The notes beneath the pieces are model-generated. The model was given only the letters and a program-made list of their open reading frames with translations. It was not told the DNA's origin and searched no databases. 64,000 nucleotides of DNA from Osmia lignaria lignaria (taxonomy: Eukaryota; Arthropoda; Insecta; Hymenoptera; Megachilidae), in the NCBI RefSeq assembly GCF_051020975.1, contig NW_027478161.1:21922001-21986000 (forward strand), read 5' to 3'. The first letter of the stretch is position 1, and every line of letters starts with the position of its first letter. Made by a program: the position numbers and the translations under genes. Of the stretch, positions 36,662 through 48,252 are shown piece by piece.

Positions 36662-39237
36662 TTGCATATTTATCTCAAGGGAAGGGGCCTGACGGACATA
36701 TTTCGAGATATTTCTTCTTCTTGTTGTTCTTCTTCTGCACAGCTAAGCTGGAAGTGGCATTTGCGGCTCGCACTAGTGCAGAGTTATCTCAAAGAAAGGG
36801 GCCACGGTGTTTCTGTATCTCTATTATGTTGGTGCGGCTTCGGAACTTTTAAATATCTCGATATATCTCGAAAACTACGCTTCTGATCAAAAAATATCAT
36901 AGAACATAAAAAGTAGGAAACTTAATTCTCTACAAAAAAGGTCTCTTAACATTTTGCCATAGCTCGCTTCGTTTCCGAGATATTTGCAGATTTATCTCAA
37001 GGGAAGGGGCCTGACGGACATATTTCGAGATATTTGTTCTTCTTGTTGTTCTTCTTCTGCACAGCTAAGCTGGAAGTGGCATTTGCGGCTCTCACTAGTG
37101 CAGAGTTATCTCAAAGAAAGGGGCCACGGTGTTTCTGTATCTCTATTATGTTGGTGCGGCTTCGGAACTTTTAAATATCTTGATATATCTCGAGAACTAC
37201 GCATCTGATCAAAAAATATCATAGATCATAAAAAGTAGGAAACTTAATTCTCTACAAAAAAGGTCTCTTAACATTTTGCCATAGCTCGCTTCGTTTCCGA
37301 GATATTTGCAGATTTATCTCAAGGGAAGGGGCCTGACGGACATATTTCGAGATATTTGTTCTTCTTGTTGTTCTTCTTCTGCACAGCTAAGCTGGAAGTG
37401 GCATTTGCGGCTCTCACTAGTGCAGAGTTATCTCAAAGAAAGGGGCCACGGTGTTTCTGTATCTCTATTATGTTGGTGCGGCTTCGGAACTTTTAAATAT
37501 CTCGATATATCTCGAAAACTACGCTTCTGATCAAAAAATATCATAGAACATAAATTGTAGGAAACATACTTCTCTACAAAAAAGGTCTCTTAACATTTTG
37601 CCATAGCTCGCTTCGTTTCCGAGACATTTGCAGATTTATCTCAAGGGAAGGGGCCTGACGGACATATTTCGAGATATTTCTTCTTCTTGTTGTTCTTCTT
37701 CTGCACAGCTAAGCTGGAAGTGGCATTTACAGCTCGCAATAGTGCAGAGTTATCTCAAAGAAAGGCGCCACGGTGTTTCTGTATCTCTATTATGTTGGTG
37801 CGGCTTCGGAACTTTTAAATATCTTGATATATCTCCAGAACTACGCATCTGATCAAAAAATATCATAGAACATAAAAAGTAGGAAACTTAATTCTCTACA
37901 AAAAAGGTCTCTTAACATTTTGCCATAGCTCGCTTCGTTTCCGAGACATTTGCAGATTTATCTCAAGGGAAGGGGCCTGACGGACATATTTCGAGATATT
38001 TCTTCTTCTTGTTGTTCTTCTTCTGCACAGCTAAGCTGGAAGTTGCATTTGCGGCTCGCACTAGTGCACAGTTATCTCAAAGAAAGGGGCCACGGTGTTT
38101 CTGTATCTCTATTATGTTGGTGCGTCTTCGGAACTTTTAAATATCTCGATATATCTCGAAAACTACGCTTCTGATCAAAAAATATTATAGAAGATAAAAA
38201 GTAGGAAACTTAATTCTCTACAAAAAAGGTCTCCTAACATTTTGCCTCAGCTCGCTTCGTTTCCGAGATATTTGCATATTTATCTCAAGGGAAGGGGCCT
38301 GACGGACATATTTCGAGATATTTCTTCTTCTTGTTGTCCTTCTTCTGCACAGCTAAGCTGGAAGTGGCATTTGCGGCTCGCACTAGTGCAGAGTTATCTC
38401 AAAGAAAGGGGCCACGGTGTTTCTGTATCTCTATTATGTTGGTGCGGCTTCGGAACTTTTAAATATCTCGATATATCTCGAAAACTACGCTTCTGATCAA
38501 AAAATATCATAGAACATAAAAAGTAGGAAACTTAATTCTCTACAAAAAAGGTGTCTTAACATTTTGCCATAGCTCGCTTCGTTTCCGAGATATTTGCAGA
38601 TTTATCTCAAGGGAAGGGGCCTGACGGACATATTTCGAGATATTTCTTCTTCTTGTTGTTCTTCTTCTGCACAGCTAAGCTGGAAGTGGCATTTGCAGCT
38701 CGCAGTAGTGCAGAGTTATCTCAAAGAAAGGGGCCACGGTGTTTCTGTATCTCTATTATGTTGGTGCGGCTTCGGAACTTTTAAATATCTTGATATATCT
38801 CGAGAACTACGCATCTGATCAAAAAATATCATAGAAGATAAAAAGTAGGAAACTTAATTCTCTACAAAAAAGGTCTCCTAACATTTTGCCATAGCTCGCT
38901 TCGTTTCCGAGATATTTGCATATTTATCTCAAGGGAAGGGGCCTGACGGACATATTTCGAGATATTTCTTCTTCTTGTTGTTCTTCTTCTGCACAGCTAA
39001 GCTGGAAGTGGCATTTGCGGCTCGCACTAGTGCAGAGTTATCTCAAAGAAAGGGGCCACGGTGTTTCTGTATCCCTATTATGTTGGTGCGGCTTCGGAAC
39101 TTTTAAATATCTCGATATATCTCGAAAACTACGCTTCTGATCAAAAAATATCATAGAACATAAATTGTAGGAAACATAATTCTCTACAAAAAACGTCTCT
39201 TAACATTTTGCCATAGATCGCTTCGTTTCCGAGATAT

Positions 39238-39559
39238 TTGCAGATTCAGCTCAAGGGAAGGGGTCTGACGGACATATTTCGAGATATTTCTTCTTCTTGT
39301 TGTTCTTCTTCTGCACAGCTAAGCTCGAAGCGGCATTTGCAGCTCCCAATAGTGCAGAGTTATCTCAAAGAAAGAGGCCACGGTGTTTCTGTACCTCTAT
39401 TATGTTGGTGCAGCTTCGGAACTTTTAAATATCTTGATATATCTCGAGAACTACGCATCTGATCAAAAAATATCATCGAACATAAAAAGTAGGAAACTTA
39501 ATTCTCTACAAAAAAGGTCTCTTAACATTTTGCCATAGCTCGCTTCGTTTCCGAGATAT
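39238..39559. repeat. Chimeric monomer I/B, product of a three-monomer deletion
   Basis: It begins GATTCAGCTC like class I and then continues as class B (GGGGTCTGAC, CTCGAAGCGG, GTACCTCT, TCATCGAAC). Its left flank has TATCCCTATT, AAAAACGTCTC and CATAGATCGC, as before the I monomer at 28291. Its right neighbour ends with CATACTACATAAAAAG and CAAGAAAGGTCTCC, as at 29578. Left-flank spacing to the other locus is 10947 and right-flank spacing is 9982, a difference of 965, which equals the I, J and A monomers. Confidence 0.88.
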
Positions 39560-41491
39560 TTGCAGATTTATCTCAAGGGAAGTGGCCTGACGGACATATT
39601 TCGAGATATTTCTTCTTCTTGTTGTTCTTGTTCTGCACAGCTAAGCTGGAAGTGGCATTTGCAGCTCGCAATAGTGCAGAGTTATCCCAAAGAAAGGGGC
39701 CACGGTGTTTCTGTATCTCTATTATGTTGGTGCGGCTTCGGAACTTTTAAATATCTTGATATATCTCGAGAACTACGCATCTGATCAAAAAATATCATAC
39801 TACATAAAAAGTAGGAAACTTAATTCTCTACAAGAAAGGTCTCCAAACATTTTGCCATAGCTCGCTTCGTTTCCGAGATATTTGCAGATTTATCTCAAGG
39901 GAAGGGGCCTGACGGACATATTTCGAGATATTTCTTCTTCTTGTTGTTCTTCTTCTGCACAGCTAAGCTGGAAGTGGCATTTGCAGCTCGCAATAGTGCA
40001 GAGTTATCTCAAAGAGAGGGGCCACGGTGTTTCTGTATCTCTATTATGTTGGTGCGGCTTCGGAACTTTTAAATATCTTGATATATCTCGAGAACTACGC
40101 ATCTGATCAAAAAATATCATAGAAGATAAAAAGTAGGAAACTTAATTCTCTACAAAAAAGGTCTCCTAACATTTTGCCATAGCTCGCTTCGTTTCCGAGA
40201 TATTTGCATATTTATCTCAAGGGAAGGGGCCTGACGGACATATTTCGAGATATTTCTTCTTCTTGTTGTTCTTCTTCTGCACAGCTAAGCTGGAAGTGGC
40301 ATTTGCGGCTCGCACTAGTGCAGAGTTATCTCAAAGAAAGGGGCCACGCTGTTTCTGTATCTCTATTATGTTGGTGCGGCTTCGGAACTTTTAAATATCT
40401 CGATATATCTCGAAAACTACGCTTCTGATCAAAAAATATCATAGAACATAAAAAGTAGGAAACTTAATTCTCTACAAAAAAGGTCTCTTAACATTTTGCC
40501 ATAGCTCGCTTCGTTTCCGAGATATTTGCAGATTTATCTCAAGGGAAGGGGCCTAACGGACATATTTCGAGATATTTCTTCTTCTTGTTGTTCTTCTTCT
40601 GCACAGCTAAACTGGAAGTGGCATTTCCAGCTCGCAATAGTGCAGAGTTATCTCAAAGAAAGGGGCCACGGTGTTTCTGTATCTCTATTATGTTGGTGCG
40701 GCTTCGGAACTTTTAAATATCTTGATATATCTCGAGAACTACGCATCTGATCAAAAAATATTGTAGAAGATAAAAAGTAGGAAACTTAATTCTCTACAAA
40801 AAAGGTCTCCTAACATTTTGCCATAGCTCGCTTCGTTTCCGAGATATTTGCATATTTATCTCAAGGGAAGGGGCCTGACGGACATATTTCGAGATATTTC
40901 TTCTTCTTGTTGTCCTTCTTCTGCACAGCTAAGCTGGAAGTGGCATTTGCGGCTCGCACTAGTGCAGAGTTATCTCAAAGAAAGGGGCCACGGTGTTTCT
41001 GTATCTCTATTATGTTGGTGCGGCTTCGGAACTTTTAAATATCTCGATATATCTCGAAAACTACGCTTCTGATCAAAAAATATCATAGAACATAGAAAGT
41101 AGCAAACTTAATTCTCTACAAAAAAGGTCTCTTAACATTTTGCCATAGCTCGCTTCGTTTCCGAGATATTTGCAGATTTATCTCAAGGGAAGGGGCCTAA
41201 CGGACATATTTCGAGATATTTCTTCTTCTTGTTGTTCTTCTTCTGCACAGCTAAACTGGAAATGGCATTTCCAGCTCGCAATAGTGCAGAGTTATCTCAA
41301 AGAAAGGGGCCACGGTGTTTCTGTATCTCTATTATGTTGGTGCGGCTTCGGAACTTTTAAATATCTTGATATATCTCGAGAACTACGCATCTGATCAAAA
41401 AATATCATAGAACATAAAAAGTAGGAAACTTAATTCTCTACAAAAAAGGTCTCTCAACATTTTGCCATAGCTCGCTTCGTTTCCGAGATAT

Positions 41492-41812
41492 TTGCAGATT
41501 TATCTCAAGGGAAGGGGCCTGACGGACATATTTCGAGATATTTGTTCTTCTTGTTGTTCTTCTTCTGCACAGCTAAGCTGGAAGTGGCATTTGCGGCTCT
41601 CACTAGTGCAGAGTTATCTCAAAGAAAGGGGCCACGGTGTTTCTGTATCTCTATTATGTTGGTGCGGCTTCGGAACTTTTAAATATCTCGATATATCTCG
41701 AAAACTACGCTTCTAATCAAAAAATATCATAGAACATAAAAAGTAGGAAACTTAATTCTCTACAAAAAGGTCTCTTAACATTTTGCCATAGCTCGCTTCG
41801 TTTCCGAGATAT
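41492..41812. repeat. Class G monomer of 321 bp
   Basis: The final A tract has five A (41764-41768) instead of six. The copy also has CTTCTAATCAAAA, which removes TGATCA, and is preceded by GGTCTCTCAAC. Confidence 0.92.
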
Positions 41813-42456
41813 TTGCAGATTTATCTCAAGGGAAGGGGCCTAACGGACATATTTCGAGATATTTGTTCTTCTTGTTGTTCTTCTTCTGCACAGCTAAGCT
41901 GGAAGTGGCATTTGCGGCTCTCACTAGTGCAGAGTTATCTCAAAGAAAGGGGCCACGGTGTTTCTGTATCTCTATTATGTTGGTGCGGCTTCGGAACTTT
42001 TAAATATCTCGATATATCTCGAAAACTACGCTTCTGATCAAAAAATATCATAGAACATAAATTGTAGGAAACATAATTCTCTACAAAAAAGGTCTCTTAA
42101 CATTTTGCCATAGCTCGCTTCGTTTCCGAGACATTTGCAGATTTATCTCAAGGGAAGGGGCCTGACGGACATATTTCGAGATATTTCTTCTTCTTGTTGT
42201 TCTTCTTCTGCACAGCTAAGCTGGAAGTGGCATTTACAGCTCGCAATAGTGCAGAGTTATCTCAAAGAAAGGCGCCACGGTGTTTCTGTATCTCTATTAT
42301 GTTGGTGCGGCTTCGGAACTTTTAAATATCTTGATATATCTCGAGAACTACGCATCTGATCAAAAAATATCATAGAACATAAAAAGTAGGAAACTTAATT
42401 CTCTACAAAAAAGGTCTCTTAACATTTTGCCATAGCTCGCTTCGTTTCCGAGATAT

Positions 42457-45354
42457 TTGCAGATTTATCTCAAGGGAAGGGGCCTGACGGACATATTTCG
42501 AGATATTTCTTCTTCTTGTTGTTCTTCTTCTGCACAGCTGAGCTGGAAGTGGCATTTGCAGGTCGCAATAGTGCAGAGTTATCTCAAAGAAAGGGGCCAC
42601 GGTGTTTCTGTATCTCTATTATGTTGGTGCGGCTTCGGAACTTTTAAATATCTCGATATATCTCGAAAACTACGCTTCTGATCAAAAAATATCATAGAAC
42701 GTAAATTGTAGGAAACATTATTCTCTACAAAAAAGGTCTCTTAACATTTTGCCATAGCTCGCTTCGTTTCCGAGATATTTGCAGATTCATCTCAAGGGAA
42801 GGGGTCTGACGGACATATTTCGAGATATTTCTTCTTCTTGTTGTTCTTCTTCTGCACAGCTAAGCTCGAAGCGGCATTTACAGCTCGCAATAGTGCAGAG
42901 TTATCTCAAAGAAAGAGGCCACGGTGTTTCTGTACCTCTATTATGTTGGTGCAGCTTCGGAACTTTTAAATATCTTGATATATCTCGAGAACTACGCATC
43001 TGATCAAAAAATATCATCGAACATAAAAAGTAGGAAACTTAATTCTCTACAAAAAAGGTCTCTTAACATTTTGCCATAGCTCGCTTCGTTTCCGAGATAT
43101 TTGCAGATTTATCTCAAGGGAAGTGGCCTGACGGACATATTTCGAGATATTTCTTCTTCTTGTTGTTCTTGTTCTGCACAGCTAAGCTGGAAGTGGCATT
43201 TGCAGCTCGCAATAGTGCAGAGTTATCCCAAAGAAAGGGGCCACGGTGTTTCTGTATCTCTATTATGTTGGTGCCGCTTCGGAACTTTTAAATATCTGGA
43301 TATATCTCGAGAACTACGCATCTGATCAAAAAATATCATAGAGCATAAAAAGTAGGAAACTTAATTCTCTACAAAAAAGGTCTCTTAACATTTTGCCATA
43401 GCTCGCTTCGTTTCCGAGATATTTGCAGATTTATCTCAAGGGAAGTGGCCTGACGGACATATTTCGAGATATTTCTTCTTCTTGTTGTTCTTGTTCTGCA
43501 CAGCTAAGCTGGAAGTGGCATTTGCAGCTCGCAATAGTGCAGAGTTATCCCAAAGAAAGGGGCCACGGTGTTTCTGTATCTCTATTATGTTGGTGCCGCT
43601 TCGGAACTTTTAAATATCTGGATATATCTCGAGAACTACGCATCTGATCAAAAAATATCATAGAGCATAAAAAGTAGGAAACTTAATTCTCTACAAAAAA
43701 GGTGTCTTAACATTTTGCCATAGCTCGCTTCGTTTCCGAGATATTTGCAGATTTATCTCAAGGGAAGTGGCCTGACGGACATATTTCGAGATATTTCTTC
43801 TTCTTGTTGTTCTTGTTCTGCACAGCTAAGCTGGAAGTGGCATTTGCAGCTCGCAATAGTGCAGGGTTATCTCAAAGAAAGGGGCCACGGTGTTTCTGTA
43901 TCTCTATTATGTTGGTGCGGCTTCGGAACTTTTAAATATGTTGATATATCTCGAGAACTACGCATCTGATCAAAAAATATCATAGAACATAAAAAGTAGG
44001 AAACTTAATTCTCTACAAAAAAGGTCTCTTAACATTTTGCCATAGCTCGCTTCGTTTCCGAGATATTTGCAGATTTATCTCAAGGGAAGGGGCCTGACGG
44101 ACATATTTCGAGATATTTGTTCTTCTTGTTGTTCTTCTTCTGCACAGCTAAGCTGGAAGTGGCATTTGCGGCTCTCACTAGTGCAGAGTTATCTCAAAGA
44201 AAGGGGCCACGGTGTTTCTGTATCTCTATTATGTTGGTGCGGCTTCGGAACTTTTAAATATCTCGATATATCTCGAAAACTACGCTTCTGATCAAAAAAT
44301 ATCATAGAACATAAAAAGTAGGAAACTTAATTCTCTACAAAAAAGGTCTCTTAACATTTTGCCATAGCTCGCTTCGTTTCCGAGATATTTGCAGATTTAT
44401 CTCAAGGGAAGGGGCCTAACGGACATATTTCGAGATATTTCTTCTTCTTGTTGTTCTTCTTCTGCACAGCTAAACTGGAAGTGGCATTTCCAGCTCGCAA
44501 TAGTGCAGAGTTATCTCAAAGAAAGGGGCCACGGTGTTTCTGTATCTCTATTATGTTGGTGCGGCTTCGGAACTTTTAAATATCTTGATATATCTCGAGA
44601 ACTACGCATCTGATCAAAAAATATCATAGAACATAAAAAGTAGGAAACTTAATTCTCTACAAAAAAGGTCTCTTAACATTTTGCCATAGCTCGCTTCGTT
44701 TCCGAGATATTTGCAGATTTATCTCAAGGGAAGGGGCCTGACGGACATATTTCGAGATATTTGTTCTTCTTGTTGTTCTTCTTCTGCACAGCTAAGCTGG
44801 AAGTGGCATTTGCGGCTCTCACTAGTGCAGAGTTATCTCAAAGAAAGGGGCCACGGTGTTTCTGTATCTCTATTATGTTGGTGCGGCTTCGGAACTTTTA
44901 AATATCTCGATATATCTCGAAAACTACGCTTCTGATCAAAAAATATCATAGAACATAAATTGTAGGAAACATAATTCTCTACAAAAAAGGTCTCTTAACA
45001 TTTTGCCATAGCTCGCTTCGTTTCCGAGACATTTGCAGATTTATCTCAAGGGAAGGGGCCTGACGGACATATTTCGAGATATTTCTTCTTCTTGTTGTTC
45101 TTCTTCTGCACAGCTAAGCTGGAAGTGGCATTTACAGCTCGCAATAGTGCAGAGTTATCTCAAAGAAAGGCGCCACGGTGTTTCTGTATCTCTATTATGT
45201 TGGTGCGGCTTCGGAACTTTTAAATATCTTGATATATCTCGAGAACTACGCATCTGATCAAAAAATATCATAGAACATAAAAAGTAGGAAACTTAATTCT
45301 CTACAAAAAAGGTCTCTTAACATTTTGCCATAGCTCGCTTCGTTTCCGAGATAT
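42457..45354. repeat. Nine-monomer higher-order repeat, 2898 bp, copy 1: A B C C C' G F G H
   Basis: The monomers start at 42457, 42779, 43101, 43423, 43745, 44067, 44389, 44711 and 45033. The C' monomer has two rare marks, GTGCAGGGTTATC and AAATATGTTGAT, found at the same offset in the next two copies. The first C is followed by GGTCTCTTAAC and the second by GGTGTCTTAAC, and this difference is also kept. It differs in composition from the 30866 repeat, though both start A B C C and both are exactly 2898 bases. Confidence 0.95.
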
Positions 45355-48252
45355 TTGCAGATTTATCTCAAGGGAAGGGGCCTGACGGACATATTTCGAG
45401 ATATTTCTTCTTCTTGTTGTTCTTCTTCTGCACAGCTGAGCTGGAAGTGGCATTTGCAGGTCGCAATAGTGCAGAGTTATCTCAAAGAAAGGGGCCACGG
45501 TGTTTCTGTATCTCTATTATGTTGGTGCGGCTTCGGAACTTTTAAATATCTCGATATATCTCGAAAACTACGCTTCTGATCAAAAAATATCATAGAACGT
45601 AAATTGTAGGAAACATTATTCTCTACAAAAAAGGTCTCTTAACATTTTGCCATAGCTCGCTTCGTTTCCGAGATATTTGCAGATTCATCTCAAGGGAAGG
45701 GGTCTGACGGACATATTTCGAGATATTTCTTCTTCTTGTTGTTCTTCTTCTGCACAGCTAAGCTCGAAGCGGCATTTACAGCTCGCAATAGTGCAGAGTT
45801 ATCTCAAAGAAAGAGGCCACGGTGTTTCTGTACCTCTATTATGTTGGTGCAGCTTCGGAACTTTTAAATATCTTGATATATCTCGAGAACTACGCATCTG
45901 ATCAAAAAATATCATCGAACATAAAAAGTAGGAAACTTAATTCTCTACAAAAAAGGTCTCTTAACATTTTGCCATAGCTCGCTTCGTTTCCGAGATATTT
46001 GCAGATTTATCTCAAGGGAAGTGGCCTGACGGACATATTTCGAGATATTTCTTCTTCTTGTTGTTCTTGTTCTGCACAGCTAAGCTGGAAGTGGCATTTG
46101 CAGCTCGCAATAGTGCAGAGTTATCCCAAAGAAAGGGGCCACGGTGTTTCTGTATCTCTATTATGTTGGTGCCGCTTCGGAACTTTTAAATATCTGGATA
46201 TATCTCGAGAACTACGCATCTGATCAAAAAATATCATAGAGCATAAAAAGTAGGAAACTTAATTCTCTACAAAAAAGGTCTCTTAACATTTTGCCATAGC
46301 TCGCTTCGTTTCCGAGATATTTGCAGATTTATCTCAAGGGAAGTGGCCTGACGGACATATTTCGAGATATTTCTTCTTCTTGTTGTTCTTGTTCTGCACA
46401 GCTAAGCTGGAAGTGGCATTTGCAGCTCGCAATAGTGCAGAGTTATCCCAAAGAAAGGGGCCACGGTGTTTCTGTATCTCTATTATGTTGGTGCCGCTTC
46501 GGAACTTTTAAATATCTGGATATATCTCGAGAACTACGCATCTGATCAAAAAATATCATAGAGCATAAAAAGTAGGAAACTTAATTCTCTACAAAAAAGG
46601 TGTCTTAACATTTTGCCATAGCTCGCTTCGTTTCCGAGATATTTGCAGATTTATCTCAAGGGAAGTGGCCTGACGGACATATTTCGAGATATTTCTTCTT
46701 CTTGTTGTTCTTGTTCTGCACAGCTAAGCTGGAAGTGGCATTTGCAGCTCGCAATAGTGCAGGGTTATCTCAAAGAAAGGGGCCACGGTGTTTCTGTATC
46801 TCTATTATGTTGGTGCGGCTTCGGAACTTTTAAATATGTTGATATATCTCGAGAACTACGCATCTGATCAAAAAATATCATAGAACATAAAAAGTAGGAA
46901 ACTTAATTCTCTACAAAAAAGGTCTCTTAACATTTTGCCATAGCTCGCTTCGTTTCCGAGATATTTGCAGATTTATCTCAAGGGAAGGGGCCTGACGGAC
47001 ATATTTCGAGATATTTGTTCTTCTTGTTGTTCTTCTTCTGCACAGCTAAGCTGGAAGTGGCATTTGCGGCTCTCACTAGTGCAGAGTTATCTCAAAGAAA
47101 GGGGCCACGGTGTTTCTGTATCTCTATTATGTTGGTGCGGCTTCGGAACTTTTAAATATCTCGATATATCTCGAAAACTACGCTTCTGATCAAAAAATAT
47201 CATAGAACATAAAAAGTAGGAAACTTAATTCTCTACAAAAAAGGTCTCTTAACATTTTGCCATAGCTCGCTTCGTTTCCGAGATATTTGCAGATTTATCT
47301 CAAGGGAAGGGGCCTAACGGACATATTTCGAGATATTTCTTCTTCTTGTTGTTCTTCTTCTGCACAGCTAAACTGGAAGTGGCATTTCCAGCTCGCAATA
47401 GTGCAGAGTTATCTCAAAGAAAGGGGCCACGGTGTTTCTGTATCTCTATTATGTTGGTGCGGCTTCGGAACTTTTAAATATCTTGATATATCTCGAGAAC
47501 TACGCATCTGATCAAAAAATATCATAGAACATAAAAAGTAGGAAACTTAATTCTCTACAAAAAAGGTCTCTTAACATTTTGCCATAGCTCGCTTCGTTTC
47601 CGAGATATTTGCAGATTTATCTCAAGGGAAGGGGCCTGACGGACATATTTCGAGATATTTGTTCTTCTTGTTGTTCTTCTTCTGCACAGCTAAGCTGGAA
47701 GTGGCATTTGCGGCTCTCACTAGTGCAGAGTTATCTCAAAGAAAGGGGCCACGGTGTTTCTGTATCTCTATTATGTTGGTGCGGCTTCGGAACTTTTAAA
47801 TATCTCGATATATCTCGAAAACTACGCTTCTGATCAAAAAATATCATAGAACATAAATTGTAGGAAACATAATTCTCTACAAAAAAGGTCTCTTAACATT
47901 TTGCCATAGCTCGCTTCGTTTCCGAGACATTTGCAGATTTATCTCAAGGGAAGGGGCCTGACGGACATATTTCGAGATATTTCTTCTTCTTGTTGTTCTT
48001 CTTCTGCACAGCTAAGCTGGAAGTGGCATTTACAGCTCGCAATAGTGCAGAGTTATCTCAAAGAAAGGCGCCACGGTGTTTCTGTATCTCTATTATGTTG
48101 GTGCGGCTTCGGAACTTTTAAATATCTTGATATATCTCGAGAACTACGCATCTGATCAAAAAATATCATAGAACATAAAAAGTAGGAAACTTAATTCTCT
48201 ACAAAAAAGGTCTCTTAACATTTTGCCATAGCTCGCTTCGTTTCCGAGATAT
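45355..48252. repeat. Nine-monomer higher-order repeat, 2898 bp, copy 2
   Basis: It repeats every diagnostic mark of copy 1 at an offset of exactly 2898. The translated long frames of all nine monomers are the same as in copy 1, and I noticed no base difference on spot comparison. A full alignment was not possible by eye. Confidence 0.95.

Larger units (their letters stand above)
36662..42456. repeat. Array segment: E G G H J E D E I/B C' L E F E F G F/G H (18 monomers)
   Basis: The monomers start at 36662, 36984, 37306, 37628, 37950, 38272, 38594, 38916, 39238, 39560, 39882, 40204, 40526, 40848, 41170, 41492, 41813 and 42135. There is no complete higher-order repeat, but there are partial echoes. 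The E copies at 38272 and 40848 share CTTGTCCTTCTTC and are 2576 bases apart. The E F pair at 40204 recurs at 40848. 38916-40203 resembles 27969-30221. The H at 37628 has CTCCAGAACTACG, and 38246 has TTGCCTCAGCTCGC for TTGCCATAGCTCGC. Confidence 0.88.
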
